Source: Streptomyces wedmorensis (GTDB lineage Bacteria; Actinomycetota; Actinomycetes; Streptomycetales; Streptomycetaceae). Taken from it: a stretch of DNA of 64,000 nucleotides. Shown piece after piece: positions 51,606-60,616 of this stretch. Location of the stretch: contig NZ_JNWK01000014.1 of NCBI RefSeq assembly GCF_000716445.1, positions 72,430 through 136,429 of the forward strand. Direction: 5' to 3'. How positions within the stretch are numbered: the stretch's first letter is position 1; every line of letters begins with the position of its first letter. Under the pieces are notes generated by a model. The model had not been told where the DNA came from, made no database searches, and was given only the letters and a program-made list of their open reading frames with translations. Both the position numbers and the translations under genes were made by a program.

Positions 51606-53009
51606 ATGGGTTCAACGCTTGCGCAAAAGGTCTGGGCCGACCACACGGTCCTCAGGGGCGAAGCAGGGGGGGACGACCTGCTGTACGTCGATCTCCACCT
51701 GCTCCACGAGGTGAACACGCCGGCGGCGTTCGACGGCCTGCGGGCAGCCGGACGCACCGTGCGGCGCCCCGAGTTGACGGTGAGCACCGAGGACCACAAC
51801 GTGCCCACCACATCCCCCCTCGACGGATTCGACGACCCCGCGGGCCGCCGGCAGTCCGTCCAGCTCCGGGACAACTCCGACGCCTTCGGGATCCCCATGT
51901 ACCGGCGCGGTGACGAGGAGCACGGCATCGTGCACGTCGTCGGTCCCGAACAGGGCCTGGTCCGGCCCGGCATGACGGCCGTGTGCTGCGACTCGCACAC
52001 CACCACCCTGGGCGCGTTCGGAGCCATCGCGTTCGGCATCGGCACCAGCCAGGTGGAGCACGTACTGGCCACGCAGACGCTGTGGACGCGCCGCCCGAAG
52101 GACATGGCGGTCAACGTCACCGGCGCGCTCCCGGCGGGCACGACGGCGAAGGACCTGGTGATGGCGCTGATCGCGGCCATCGGCACCGGCGGCGGCCAGG
52201 GGCACATCATCGAGTACCGGGGTCCGGCCGTCGAGGCGCTGTCGATGGAAGGCCGCATGACCCTGTGCAACATGTCGGTGGAGGCCGGCTCCAAGGCGGG
52301 CCTCGTCGCCCCCGACGAGACGACCTTCGCCTACCTGCGCACCCGCCCCGGCATGCCGCAGGGCGCGGAGTGGGACGCCGAGGTCGCGTACTGGACCTCC
52401 CTGCGCACCGACCCGGACGCGCGGTTCGACAAGGAGGTCACCCTCGACGCCTCGGCGATCCGACCGTACGTCTCCTGGGGGACCAACCCTGCCCAGAGCC
52501 TGCCGCTCGACGGCCGCGTGCCGAGCCCGGCCGACTTCGACACCGCCACGCAGCGCGCGGCGGCCGAACGCGCCCTCGCGTACATGGACCTGAAGCCCGG
52601 CAGCCGACTCACGGACATCGGCATCGACACCGTGTTCGTGGGCTCCTGCACGAACGGCCGCATCGAGGACCTGCGCGCCGCGGCCGAGGTGCTGCGCGGC
52701 CGCCGGGTCGCCGACGGGGTGCGCATGCTGGTCGTACCCGGCTCCGCCGCCGTGCACCGGCAGGCCGTGGACGAGGGGCTCGACCGGGTCTTCACCGGTG
52801 CCGGCGCCGACTTCCGCCCCATCGCCGGCTGCTCCATGTGCTGCGGCCTCAACGAGGACCGGCTGCGGTCCGGACAGCGCGCCGTGTCGACCAGCAACCG
52901 CAACTTCGAGGGCCGGCAGGGCAAGGGGTCGCGCACGCACATCGCCTCCCCGGCGGTGGCCGCGGCCAGCGCCGTCGCCGGCCGGATCACCGCACCCACC
53001 GACCTGTGA
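51606..53009 (+). CDS. leuC: 3-Isopropylmalate dehydratase large-subunit-like (LeuC-type aconitase)
   Basis: This encodes 467 aa, the normal LeuC length. The ATG at 51606 has AGGAG 10 nt upstream. The 4Fe-4S cysteines are seen in [22 protein letters not shown] and later segments, VGSCTNGR and [20 protein letters not shown] and [10 protein letters not shown] are also typical. It pairs with the LeuD-like gene 14 nt downstream. In this operon it probably isomerises a 2-substituted malate made by the synthase-like enzyme (for phenylpyruvate, 2-benzylmalate to 3-benzylmalate) rather than serving leucine synthesis. Confidence 0.9.
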   Translation: MGSTLAQKVWADHTVLRGEAGGDDLLYVDLHLLHEVNTPAAFDGLRAAGRTVRRPELTVSTEDHNVPTTSPLDGFDDPAGRRQSVQLRDNSDAFGIPMYRRGDEEHGIVHVVGPEQGLVRPGMTAVCCDSHTTTLGAFGAIAFGIGTSQVEHVLATQTLWTRRPKDMAVNVTGALPAGTTAKDLVMALIAAIGTGGGQGHIIEYRGPAVEALSMEGRMTLCNMSVEAGSKAGLVAPDETTFAYLRTRPGMPQGAEWDAEVAYWTSLRTDPDARFDKEVTLDASAIRPYVSWGTNPAQSLPLDGRVPSPADFDTATQRAAAERALAYMDLKPGSRLTDIGIDTVFVGSCTNGRIEDLRAAAEVLRGRRVADGVRMLVVPGSAAVHRQAVDEGLDRVFTGAGADFRPIAGCSMCCGLNEDRLRSGQRAVSTSNRNFEGRQGKGSRTHIASPAVAAASAVAGRITAPTDL

Positions 53010-53023
53010 GGCCACGCACCTAC

Positions 53024-53623
53024 ATGGAACAGTTCACCGTGCACGTCGGTACGGCGCTGCCGCTCCGGCGCAGCAACGTCGACACCGACCAGATCATCCC
53101 CGCCCGCTTCGTCCCCTACTTCAGCCCGACCGGCCAGGGCAACGGCCTGTTCGGTGACTGGCGGGACGATCCGTCGTTCCCCGCGAACCTGCCCCAGTAC
53201 CAGGGCGCGACCGTCCTCGTGGCGGGCAACGAGTTCGCCACCGGCTCCTCCCGGGAGTCCGCCGTCTGGGCCCTGCAGAAGTCCGGATTCCGGGCCGTGG
53301 TCGCCGCGAGCTTCGGCGACATCTTCCGCGAGAACGCCCTCATGCGCGGCCTGCTGCCCGTCGTGCTGCCCTCGGACGCCGTGGAGCGGCTGTGGGAGCT
53401 GACCGAGGCGGACCCGACCACACCGGTCACCGTCGACCTGGAGCTGCGCCAGGTCCGCTTCGCCGGCCGGACCGAGACCTTCCGGATCAACGAGGGCGCA
53501 CGCGACCGCCTGCTGCGCGGCGCGGACACCATCAGCGACACCCTGCGCCACGAGGCGGAGATCAGCGCGCACGAGCGGCGGCGCCGACCGCTCCTGCCCA
53601 CGACGACGAGGAGCGCGTCATGA
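53024..53623 (+). CDS. leuD: 3-Isopropylmalate dehydratase small-subunit-like (LeuD-type)
   Basis: This encodes 199 aa, standard LeuD length. Motifs include RRSNVDTDQIIPARFV, LVAGNEFATGSSRESAVWALQKSGFRAVVAASFGDIFRENALMRGLLP and FRINEGARDRLLRGADTI. It completes the swivel domain of the aconitase-like enzyme with the upstream LeuC-type subunit. The stop overlaps the next start. Confidence 0.92.
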   Translation: MEQFTVHVGTALPLRRSNVDTDQIIPARFVPYFSPTGQGNGLFGDWRDDPSFPANLPQYQGATVLVAGNEFATGSSRESAVWALQKSGFRAVVAASFGDIFRENALMRGLLPVVLPSDAVERLWELTEADPTTPVTVDLELRQVRFAGRTETFRINEGARDRLLRGADTISDTLRHEAEISAHERRRRPLLPTTTRSAS

Positions 53624-54240
53624 CCCGACGCCCTGCCCTGCTGGTGCTCGACCTCATCAACGAGCTGGTGCACCCCGACGGGAAGTACAGCGACGTCTGC
53701 CTCGACCAGATCGAGAGCAGGGGCGTACTCGGCCACACCCGCCGTGCCATCGACCACGCCCGTGAGCGCGGCATACCGGTGGTCTACGTGGTCGTCGGCT
53801 TCTCCCCGGGCCTCGCGGACTGGCCGCCGACCTCGCCGCTGTTCGCCGAGGCGGCCGACGGCGACCGGCTGATCCTGGGGACCTGGGGCACCGAGGTCCA
53901 CGACTCCCTCAAGCCCGAGGCCCACGAGCCGGTCATCGCCAAGCGCCGGGTCAACCCGTTCCTCGGGACGCACCTCGAACTGACCCTCAGGTCCCTCGGC
54001 GTGAACACGCTGCTGCTGACCGGGGCGACCACGGACCTCGTCATCCTGTCCACCGCCCGCGAAGCCCACGACCTGGACTTCCGCGTGGAGGTGCTGGAGG
54101 ACGCCACCGCCACGTCGAGTCAGGAACTGCACGAAGCGGCGCTGACCCTCGTCCGCCGCACCGCCGAAGTCACCACAGTGGACGAGGCGTTGGGGCGGAC
54201 GCGGGCCGCCGACGAGAACGAGACCGAAGAGAAGGATTGA
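53620..54240 (+). CDS. Isochorismatase-superfamily hydrolase lacking the cysteine nucleophile
   Basis: This encodes 206 aa, in an ATGA overlap with the LeuD-like gene. The fold is clear: ALLVLDLINELVHPDGKY (catalytic Asp), IAKRRVNPFLGTHLE (catalytic Lys) and LLLTGATTDLVILSTAREAHD. In cysteine amidases that last motif holds Cys; here the position is Val. True isochorismatases such as PhzD and EntB also lack the Cys and cleave vinyl ethers. A chorismate-derived or other non-amide substrate is therefore possible. Confidence 0.87.
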   Translation: MTRRPALLVLDLINELVHPDGKYSDVCLDQIESRGVLGHTRRAIDHARERGIPVVYVVVGFSPGLADWPPTSPLFAEAADGDRLILGTWGTEVHDSLKPEAHEPVIAKRRVNPFLGTHLELTLRSLGVNTLLLTGATTDLVILSTAREAHDLDFRVEVLEDATATSSQELHEAALTLVRRTAEVTTVDEALGRTRAADENETEEKD

Positions 54241-54245
54241 CGCCG

Positions 54246-55250
54246 ATGCAGCCGTTCTACCTCATGACCGACCGGGAGAAGGACGAACTGTACGGGGTTC
54301 TCGAGACCATCGACACCAACCCGTACGACGACTACCACGCCTTCTCCGCGGCCGTACGCCGGGCGACCGAGGGCAACGTCCCCGAGTCGCTGCTCCGGGC
54401 CGCCGAGCAGATCCGGACGGAACGCGAGGCGGGCGTCTCCGACACGCACGTGCTCCGCAACTGCCCGGTGGACAAGGACCTTCCCGAGCTGGGGCACGAC
54501 GACCCGCAGGCGGACAAGTACGCCCACAAGCTGACCTTCGTCGGCGAGGGCTTCCTCGAGCTCGTGGCACAGCTGACCCGCACCCCCGTGATGGCGTACG
54601 CGACCCGCTTCAACGGGGACTTCTTCACCGACGTGTACTCCATCAGCAAGTACCACGGGAAGCAGACCGGATACAGCGACGGCGAGCTCGTCTACCACAA
54701 CGACCGCACCGCCCACCCCGTGCGCGCCGACTACATCAGCCTGCTGGGCATGCGCTGCCCGGTGCAGGAGTACACCTGCACCAGCCTCGTCGAGGCCCGC
54801 ACGCTGCGCGCCGGACTGTCCGAGGACACCCTGCGCGTCCTGGGAGAGGCACACTTCGTCACCCCCTTCGACGTCGTCTCCCGGGACAACAACAGCAGCC
54901 TGACCCTCTCGGACAAGCACGCGATCTTCCAGGGCGACTACGGCATCCGCTACCTGGACACGCACACCACCGTCGCGCCGGACGCTCCGGGCGAGGCCAA
55001 GGACGCCCTGATCGAGCTGAAGAACGCGCTCACCCGGGCGGAGAAGAAGCGGCACCGCATCCTCGAAGGCGACCTGCTGATCTTCGCCAACCAGAACGGG
55101 CTGCACAGCCGCGAGCTGATCGAGGTCAACGACCCCGAGCGGTCGCGCTCGCGCTGGCTCCTGAAGACCTACACCCTGCGCAGCCAGGCCGTCGCGGACG
55201 GCTTCGCGGACCGCTGGGTGGAGGGTGTCGCCGGCCGGGTCGGCGACTGA
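54246..55250 (+). CDS. TauD/CAS-like Fe(II)/2-oxoglutarate-dependent oxygenase
   Basis: This encodes 334 aa from an ATG 9 nt after AAGGA, 5 nt beyond the hydrolase stop. The jelly-roll iron site shows HxD in LVYHNDRTAHP (about residue 155) and the distal His/Arg in GLHSRELIEVNDPERSRSRWLLKTY. The family hydroxylates or desaturates amino acids and carboxylates, often at the beta carbon. As the last gene of this operon it is the probable late tailoring enzyme. Confidence 0.9.
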   Translation: MQPFYLMTDREKDELYGVLETIDTNPYDDYHAFSAAVRRATEGNVPESLLRAAEQIRTEREAGVSDTHVLRNCPVDKDLPELGHDDPQADKYAHKLTFVGEGFLELVAQLTRTPVMAYATRFNGDFFTDVYSISKYHGKQTGYSDGELVYHNDRTAHPVRADYISLLGMRCPVQEYTCTSLVEARTLRAGLSEDTLRVLGEAHFVTPFDVVSRDNNSSLTLSDKHAIFQGDYGIRYLDTHTTVAPDAPGEAKDALIELKNALTRAEKKRHRILEGDLLIFANQNGLHSRELIEVNDPERSRSRWLLKTYTLRSQAVADGFADRWVEGVAGRVGD

Positions 55251-55272
55251 CCGTCGGGCGGACCGCAGGATC

Positions 55273-55317
55273 CGAGGGGCAGGTACGCGGGAGGTGTTCC
55301 CGCATACCTGCCCCTCG
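55273..55317. terminator. Terminator after the LeuCD-like operon
   Basis: A 20-bp stem (55273-55292 / 55298-55317) with a single C-A mismatch and a 5-nt loop follows the oxygenase stop by 22 nt. It also faces the converging IclR gene. Confidence 0.88.
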
Positions 55318-55352
55318 CGTTTCCGCGTCCGTGAGGCGGCCGGAGCCCGCGG

Positions 55353-56129
55353 TCAGTCGGTGACGCGCCAGGCGACGCCGCGGCCCGCCCCGAGCTCTCG
55401 GGAGAGCAGGGTCGCCACATCGCGTACGGCGATGGCGTGCCGCTGCCGGTTCGCCTTCGACAGGAGCCGCTCGACGGGGCCGATCACGCCGATCGCGCCC
55501 GCCGGCTCGCCGGACCGGTCGAACACCGGCGAGGCGATGCAGGCCTCGCCCAGCGTGCTCTCCTGGTCCTCCAGCGCGTAACCGGTCTGCCGGACCGCCT
55601 CCAACTGGTCCGCCAGCACCACGGGGTCCACCACGCTGTGCCCGGTCAGCCGGGCCAGATCGCCCTCGAGGAGTTCCCGCTGCCGCTGCGAAGGAAGGAA
55701 CGACGCGAGCGACTTGCCGAGCGCGGAGGTGTTCCACGGAACGCTGGCGCCGAGGTCCGGGATCTGCACCCCGCTGCGGGGCCGGAAGGCGTGGTGCACG
55801 ACGAGGATGTGCCGGTCGTCGAGCACCGCGACCCACACCGCCTCGCCGGTGCGCTCGGCCAGGGTGTCCGCCCACGCGACCGAGTGGGACCGCAGTTCCT
55901 GCGTCTCCAGATACGAGTTGCCGAGGCGGAGCAGCGCCATCCCGAGGAGGTACTTGCTCGTCCCCTTCTCCTGCCGGACCAGCCCCTCGGCTTCCAGGGT
56001 CTGCAGCAGTGCGTGCACGGTCGGCTTGGACACTCCGATCCGGTCGGCGAGCTCGGTGACACCCAGGCGGGGACCGTGGGTCGCCAGTTCCCTCAGGATG
56101 CGTGCGGCACGCTGAACGGACTGCACCAT
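55353..56129 (-). CDS. IclR-family transcriptional regulator
   Basis: This encodes 258 aa. The N-terminal winged helix is VQSVQRAARILRELATHGPRLGVTELADRIGVSKPTVHALLQTLEAEGLV. The C-terminal IclR effector domain runs YLLGMALLRLGNSYLE through GYALEDQESTLGEACIASPVFDRSGEPAGAIGVIG. It lies next to the biosynthetic operon and has a perfect palindrome 26-36 nt upstream. IclR proteins often sense 2-oxo or hydroxy acids, fitting the cluster's expected intermediates. Confidence 0.92.
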   Translation of the reverse strand: MVQSVQRAARILRELATHGPRLGVTELADRIGVSKPTVHALLQTLEAEGLVRQEKGTSKYLLGMALLRLGNSYLETQELRSHSVAWADTLAERTGEAVWVAVLDDRHILVVHHAFRPRSGVQIPDLGASVPWNTSALGKSLASFLPSQRQRELLEGDLARLTGHSVVDPVVLADQLEAVRQTGYALEDQESTLGEACIASPVFDRSGEPAGAIGVIGPVERLLSKANRQRHAIAVRDVATLLSRELGAGRGVAWRVTD

Positions 56130-56154
56130 GCTTCAACTCGCAATCAGTATGGCG

Positions 56155-56165
56155 GAACGCCGTTC
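56155..56165 (-). promoter_or_regulatory. Palindrome upstream of the IclR gene
   Basis: GAACGCCGTTC is a perfect 11-nt palindrome around a central C, 26 nt from the IclR start. A one-base variant forms part of the inverted repeat at 48994-49022. It is a likely IclR self-operator. The rest of the 298-nt gap to 56427 shows no gene. Confidence 0.6.
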
Positions 56166-56427
56166 AGAATAATGTCGCGCCGTCGACGCACCTGCTGACC
56201 GATCGACGGGCGAAGTTTACGCCCTGGTGGCGCGGAAGGGGAGATTCCTGCCGAACGATGATCAACCGCGGAGTACGAGGCGAGATGCCAAGGCGGCGGC
56301 CCCGGCCGGAGACGCGCTCGGACAGCGAAGCGGGCGGCGCGCCCCTCGGCCGCCGGACCCATGCCGGCGGCGTCGGAGCCCGCCGCCCGAGGCGACCGGA
56401 AGGGCTGACGATCGGATTCCGGCGACC

Positions 56428-57891
56428 TCACCCGGCCCGGACTGCGTCTGCACGGCGCCCGGTGACCGCCGCCAGCACCGACGCCGACAGGAACGCCACC
56501 GCGGCGATGACCGCCGACACGTGCAACCCGCCGACCATCCCGTCCGACGTGCCGACCAGCGTGCCGAAGAGGGCCACGCCCATCGCGCTGCCCACCTGAC
56601 GGGACACGTTGAACACCGCGGACGCCGTACCGGCCTTCTCCGCGGGGCTCGCCTCCATGACGGCCACGGTCGCCGCCACCACGGTCACCGGTGTCGCCAG
56701 CCCCGTCGCCATGAGCGCGAAGAGCAGTACGGGATAAGGGGTGTCGGGACCGGCGGCCAGCCAGCCCAGGAAGCCGACGCTCCCGAGCAGCAGCGCCCCC
56801 GCCATGGGCACGTACGGACCGCTGCGGGCGGTCAGCCGGCTCGACAGCGGCGCCGCGAGGAAGCCCATGCAGACCGAGGGCAGCAGGGCGAACCCGGTGC
56901 TCAGCGCGCTGAGTTCACGCTCCTGCTGGAAGTACAGCGTGGCGACGAAGAGCAGCCCGTAGTAACCGAAACTGAGCAGCAGCCCGATGACGTTCGTCGC
57001 CGTGAGCCGGACCTCACGGAAGAGCGACATCGGCAGCAGCGGCCGCCGGCCCTCCGGCCTCACCGCCGCGTTCTTCTCCAGGCGCAGCTCGACGGTCACG
57101 AAGGCCGCCAGGCACACGACGCCACCCGCGAACAGCGCCAGCACCTCCGGCGACGACCAGCCCGCGGACCCCGCCTCGTTGAGCGCACCCGCCACGCCGA
57201 GCAGACCGAGCACGCCCAGCAGCAGACCGGCCGGGTCCATCCTTCCCGGCCGGTCCTTCCGGCCCGGGGCCGGTACGTGGCGCAGGGTCAGCAGCACCGC
57301 CACCGCGGCCACGGGCAGGTTCACCCAGAACACCGCGCGCCAGTCGAACCCGGCGACCAGCAGTCCGCCGACCGCCGGCCCGGCACCGAAGGCGACCGCC
57401 GAGACGAGCCCCCAGTAGCCGACCGCCCGGGCGCGCTGGGCCCGGTCGGGATAGGCCGCCTGCAACAGGGCGAACGACGCGGGAACCAGCAGCGCGGCCC
57501 CGGCGCCCTGGGCCAGCCGGGCGCCGATCAGGACCCCCGCCGAAGGCGCCAGCGCGCAGCCCACGGACGCGGCGGCGAACACCCCCAGGCCGGAGAGGAA
57601 CAGCGTCCGGTGCCCGAAACGGTCACCGAGCCCGCCGCCGACCAGGAGCAGCCCGGCGAAGAAGGCGCTGTATCCGTCGACGATCCACTGCAGGTCCGAC
57701 GGACCGGCGTCCAACGAGTCCTGGATGGCGGGCACGGCCACGTTCACGACCGTGACGTCGAGCATCACCAGGAAATAGCCCAGGCTCAGTGCGATGAGCG
57801 GCGGAAGGGAAAGAGAAGGGCGCTCGGCCACCGGGTCGGCTGAGGCACCGGGCGCGCGTGCGGGGGAGAGCGAGGGATCTGTGGACGTCAT
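56428..57891 (-). CDS. MFS exporter, DHA2 (14-TM) family
   Basis: This encodes 487 aa with about 14 hydrophobic helices. The DHA2 motifs are present: motif D1-like LGYFLVMLDVTVVNVAVPAI, motif A GGGLGDRFGHRTLFLSGL and antiporter motif C SAVAFGAGPAVGGLL. Such proteins expel small drugs or self-made metabolites with proton antiport. It is divergent from an ArsR regulator (65-nt gap), so that regulator probably controls it. It may export the cluster's product. Confidence 0.92.
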   Translation of the reverse strand: MTSTDPSLSPARAPGASADPVAERPSLSLPPLIALSLGYFLVMLDVTVVNVAVPAIQDSLDAGPSDLQWIVDGYSAFFAGLLLVGGGLGDRFGHRTLFLSGLGVFAAASVGCALAPSAGVLIGARLAQGAGAALLVPASFALLQAAYPDRAQRARAVGYWGLVSAVAFGAGPAVGGLLVAGFDWRAVFWVNLPVAAVAVLLTLRHVPAPGRKDRPGRMDPAGLLLGVLGLLGVAGALNEAGSAGWSSPEVLALFAGGVVCLAAFVTVELRLEKNAAVRPEGRRPLLPMSLFREVRLTATNVIGLLLSFGYYGLLFVATLYFQQERELSALSTGFALLPSVCMGFLAAPLSSRLTARSGPYVPMAGALLLGSVGFLGWLAAGPDTPYPVLLFALMATGLATPVTVVAATVAVMEASPAEKAGTASAVFNVSRQVGSAMGVALFGTLVGTSDGMVGGLHVSAVIAAVAFLSASVLAAVTGRRADAVRAG

Positions 57892-57956
57892 GCGATCCAG
57901 TCTCGGGTCGCAACATTTAGTCGTCCGTCAAAGTGTGGTCGGACTACGCTTGCCGC

Positions 57957-58745
57957 ATGGCAAGGACGACGACCGGTCGACGCCGGAACCAGGACCAGGT
58001 ACACCACCAGCCCGACATCGCCCGGGCCGCGCATCTCATCGCCGACCCCTCCCGTGCCCGGATGCTCAAGGCGCTCAGCGACGGCCGCGCCCTGGCCGCC
58101 GGACTGCTCGCCACCGAGGCGGGCGTGAGCGCCGCGACGGCCAGCGTCCATCTCGGCAAGCTCGTCGAGGCGCGGCTGGTCGTCATGGAGAGCGCCGGCC
58201 GCTGCCGCTACTACCGCCTGGCCAACCCCGACGTCAGCCTCGCTCTGGAGGCCCTGGCCGTCATCGCACCGCCCCTCCCGGTCACGTCCCTGCGCGAGAG
58301 CAGCACCGCCGGCGCCCTGCGCCGCTCCCGCACGTGCTACGACCACCTCGCCGGCCGACTCGGCGTGAGCCTCCTGGAATGCCTGCTCAAGGACGGCCTG
58401 CTCGCCGGGCACGACGGCAGCCACCACCCCGAGAAAGCGGTCCGCGACGGCGCGTCCGGATACGGGCACGACATCGACTACCGCCTCACCGCCACCGGCC
58501 GCGACACACTGGCCCGGTTCGGCGTCGACCTGGACCGGCTGCCCGCCCGCCGCCCCCCGATCCGCTACTGCGTGGACTGGAGCGAACAGCGACACCACCT
58601 CGCGGGCGCGATCGGCGCCGCGCTCACCGCGCGCCTCTTCGAGCTGCGCTGGCTGCGTTACGGCTCCAGCCCCCGCGTCGTCCACGTGACCGAGGACGGC
58701 GCCGACGGCCTGGCCGGCACCTTCGGCCTCCACGTAGCGGACTGA
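57957..58745 (+). CDS. ArsR-type winged-helix regulator with extended C-terminus
   Basis: This encodes 262 aa from the ATG at 57957. The winged helix is IARAAHLIADPSRARMLKALSDGRALAAGLLATEAGVSAATASVHLGKLVEARLVVM, ending in CRYYRLANPDV. The 150-residue C-terminus includes RSRTCYDHLAGRLGVSLLECLL, typical of the longer Streptomyces ArsR proteins that lack the arsenic cysteine box. The divergent position points to control of the exporter gene. A short leader (no clear ribosome site) is notable. Confidence 0.9.
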   Translation: MARTTTGRRRNQDQVHHQPDIARAAHLIADPSRARMLKALSDGRALAAGLLATEAGVSAATASVHLGKLVEARLVVMESAGRCRYYRLANPDVSLALEALAVIAPPLPVTSLRESSTAGALRRSRTCYDHLAGRLGVSLLECLLKDGLLAGHDGSHHPEKAVRDGASGYGHDIDYRLTATGRDTLARFGVDLDRLPARRPPIRYCVDWSEQRHHLAGAIGAALTARLFELRWLRYGSSPRVVHVTEDGADGLAGTFGLHVAD

Positions 58746-58940
58746 CCGGCGCATCGGCCGGCGAGGACGCGGATCTCGGCCGATCGGTGTACTCCTCCGG
58801 AGGAGCGGGCCCCGCCGCTTCCTCTGATGAGCGATGACGTGCGGCCTTCTTCCGCCGAGCCTTGGTCGGGCCGAAGTACCACCGCACGACGCCGGCCGGC
58901 GGAACGCGCCCACCGGCAGAAGCAGAGGGAGAACACCGAC

Positions 58941-59342
58941 GTGCCCACGACGCCGAACCCCGTCGCCGACCGAACGGACCGCAGCGTGACGGTGCTGCGC
59001 GACCTGCTGTCCCCCGAGGCGCTGGACTCCGTCGAGTGGCGCCGCTGGCACGAGCCGGGGCGTACCGGCACGGCGATCCACGCCCTGTACGAGACCGCCG
59101 ACGACCAGCCGGCGACCGCCCAGCTCATCCGCTTCGACCCCGGGGCCCACGGAGACCTCCACGAACACCTCGGCTACGAGCTGATGTTCGTCCTCCAGGG
59201 CGAGCTCCTCAACGACAACGGCGACCGCTACGGCGTCGGCGACCTGGTCATCGAGGAGCCGGGAAGCGTCCACCGCATCAGCACGGAGACCGGGTGCACC
59301 CTGCTCGGCATCCGTGAGGCCCCCGTCGTCCCGACGAACTGA
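58941..59342 (+). CDS. ChrR-like cupin protein
   Basis: This encodes 133 aa from a GTG 9 nt after GAGGGAG. The cupin motifs are FDPGAHGDLHEHLGYELMFVLQGELLND and LVIEEPGSVHRISTETGCTLLGI, with metal-type His residues in HxHxxxxE spacing. The reaction is unknown; ChrR-type cupins bind zinc and may sense oxidants. It precedes the broken DAHP synthase gene by 12 nt. Confidence 0.85.
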   Translation: MPTTPNPVADRTDRSVTVLRDLLSPEALDSVEWRRWHEPGRTGTAIHALYETADDQPATAQLIRFDPGAHGDLHEHLGYELMFVLQGELLNDNGDRYGVGDLVIEEPGSVHRISTETGCTLLGIREAPVVPTN

Positions 59343-59354
59343 AGAGGACCGGGC

Positions 59355-60480
59355 GTGAACCTCCACGGACCGAGCAGATCCTGGCAGTCCCTGCCCGCGG
59401 CGCAGCAACCCGATTACCCCGACCCGCAGGCCCTGCGCGAGGTGGTCGCGGACCTCGCGTCGTACCCCCCGCTCGTCTTCGCCGGCGAGGCCGACCAGCT
59501 GCGTACCCGGATGGCGGCCGTCGCCCGTGGCGAGGCGTTCCTGCTCCAGGGCGGCGACTGCGCGGAAGCCTTCGACGCCGTGTCCGCCGACCAGATCCGC
59601 GACAAGCTCAAGACCCTCCTGCAGATGGGGGTCGTGCTCACGTACGCGGCCTCCGTGCCCGTGGTGAAGGTCGGCCGCATCGCCGGCCAGTACTCCAAAC
59701 CGCGCTCCAGCCCGACCGAGACCCGCGACGGGGTGACCCTGCCCAGCTACCGGGGCGACTCGGTCAACGGCCAGGCCTTCACCGAGGCCGCCCGGACGCC
59801 CGACCCACAGCGCCTGAAGCGCATGTACCACGCCTCCGCCTCGACGCTCAACCTGGTGCGCGCCTTCACCACCGGTGGTTACGCCGACCTGCGCCAGGTG
59901 CACGCCTGGAACCAGGACTTCGTGAAGTCATCCCCCTCGGGCCGGCGCTACGAGGCGCTCGCCCGCGAGATCGACAACGCGCTGAACTTCATGCAGGCCT
60001 GCGGCGCCGACCCGGAGGAGTTCAGGACCGTCGAGTTCTTCTCCTCCCACGAGGCACTGCTCCTCGACTACGAGTCCGCCCTCACCCGGGTGGACTCCCG
60101 CACCGGCCGGTTGTACGACGTGTCGGCGCACATGGTGTGGATCGGCGAGCGCACCCGACAACTGGACGGCGCGCACGTCGAGTTCGCCTCGAAGATCCGC
60201 AACCCGATCGGAGTGAAACTCGGCCCGACGACCACGCCGGACGACGCACTCGCGCTGCTCGACCGCCTCGACCCGGACCGCGAGCCGGGCCGGCTGACCT
60301 TCGTCGTCCGCATGGGCGCCGACAAGGTCCGCGACAAGCTCCCCGAGCTGGTCGAGAAGGTCACCGCGTCGGGTGCGGTCGTCGCGTGGGTCACCGACCC
60401 GACGCCTCAACCGCAGCCAGTCCCTCGACCTGGCGTTCCTCGTCGCCCAGATGTACCGGGAACAGGTTCGGGGGTTCTGA
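59355..60480 (+). pseudogene. Class II DAHP synthase with internal deletion and frameshift
   Basis: A GTG start leads through a textbook class II enzyme: FLLQGGDCAEAFDAVSADQIRDKLK, RIAGQYSKPRSSPTETRDG, RGDSVNGQAF, HMVWIGERTRQLDGAHVE, IGVKLGPTT and GRLTFVVRMGADKVRD. At about 60400 the DP of the DPMHGNT motif jumps, one base out of frame, to the C-terminal coding sequence RLNRSQSLDLAFLVAQMYREQ, which ends at 60480. About 70 codons including the His and Glu metal ligands are lost. The original frame would run on as meaningless sequence to 60938. It is surely inactive. Confidence 0.85.
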
Positions 60481-60545
60481 ACCACGCGTGGCCTCGTCGC
60501 CCAGATGTACCGGGAACAGGTTCGGGGGTTCTGAACCACGCGTGG
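60438..60545 (+). repeat. Perfect 54-bp tandem duplication at the 3' end of the broken DAHP synthase
   Basis: The segment 60438-60491 is repeated exactly at 60492-60545. It carries the last codons of the gene, its stop and the first bases of the terminator arm. The identity of the copies means the event is recent. Confidence 0.95.
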
Positions 60546-60580
60546 CCGCACCGGTGTGAAACCGGTGCGGCCACGCGTGG
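60536..60580 (+). terminator. Terminator of the DAHP synthase gene
   Basis: A perfect 20-bp stem (60536-60555 / 60561-60580) with a 5-nt loop. Its 5' arm begins inside the second repeat copy; the first copy holds only the arm's beginning. Confidence 0.92.
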
Positions 60581-60616
60581 CTGCCGTCAGTCGTCGTACG
60601 CACTTCTGCCTGCGTG

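Noticed and set aside
51606..53623. Housekeeping leuCD of leucine biosynthesis
   Set aside because: The genes are embedded with chorismate-linked and tailoring genes and coupled to an oxygenase operon. It cannot be fully excluded without the rest of the genome.
42906..55250. Phenazine or tropolone biosynthetic cluster
   Set aside because: Shares class II DAHP-synthase-like and isochorismatase-like genes, but phzE/F/B/G or paa/monooxygenase-type genes are absent and LeuACD-like genes are not part of those pathways.
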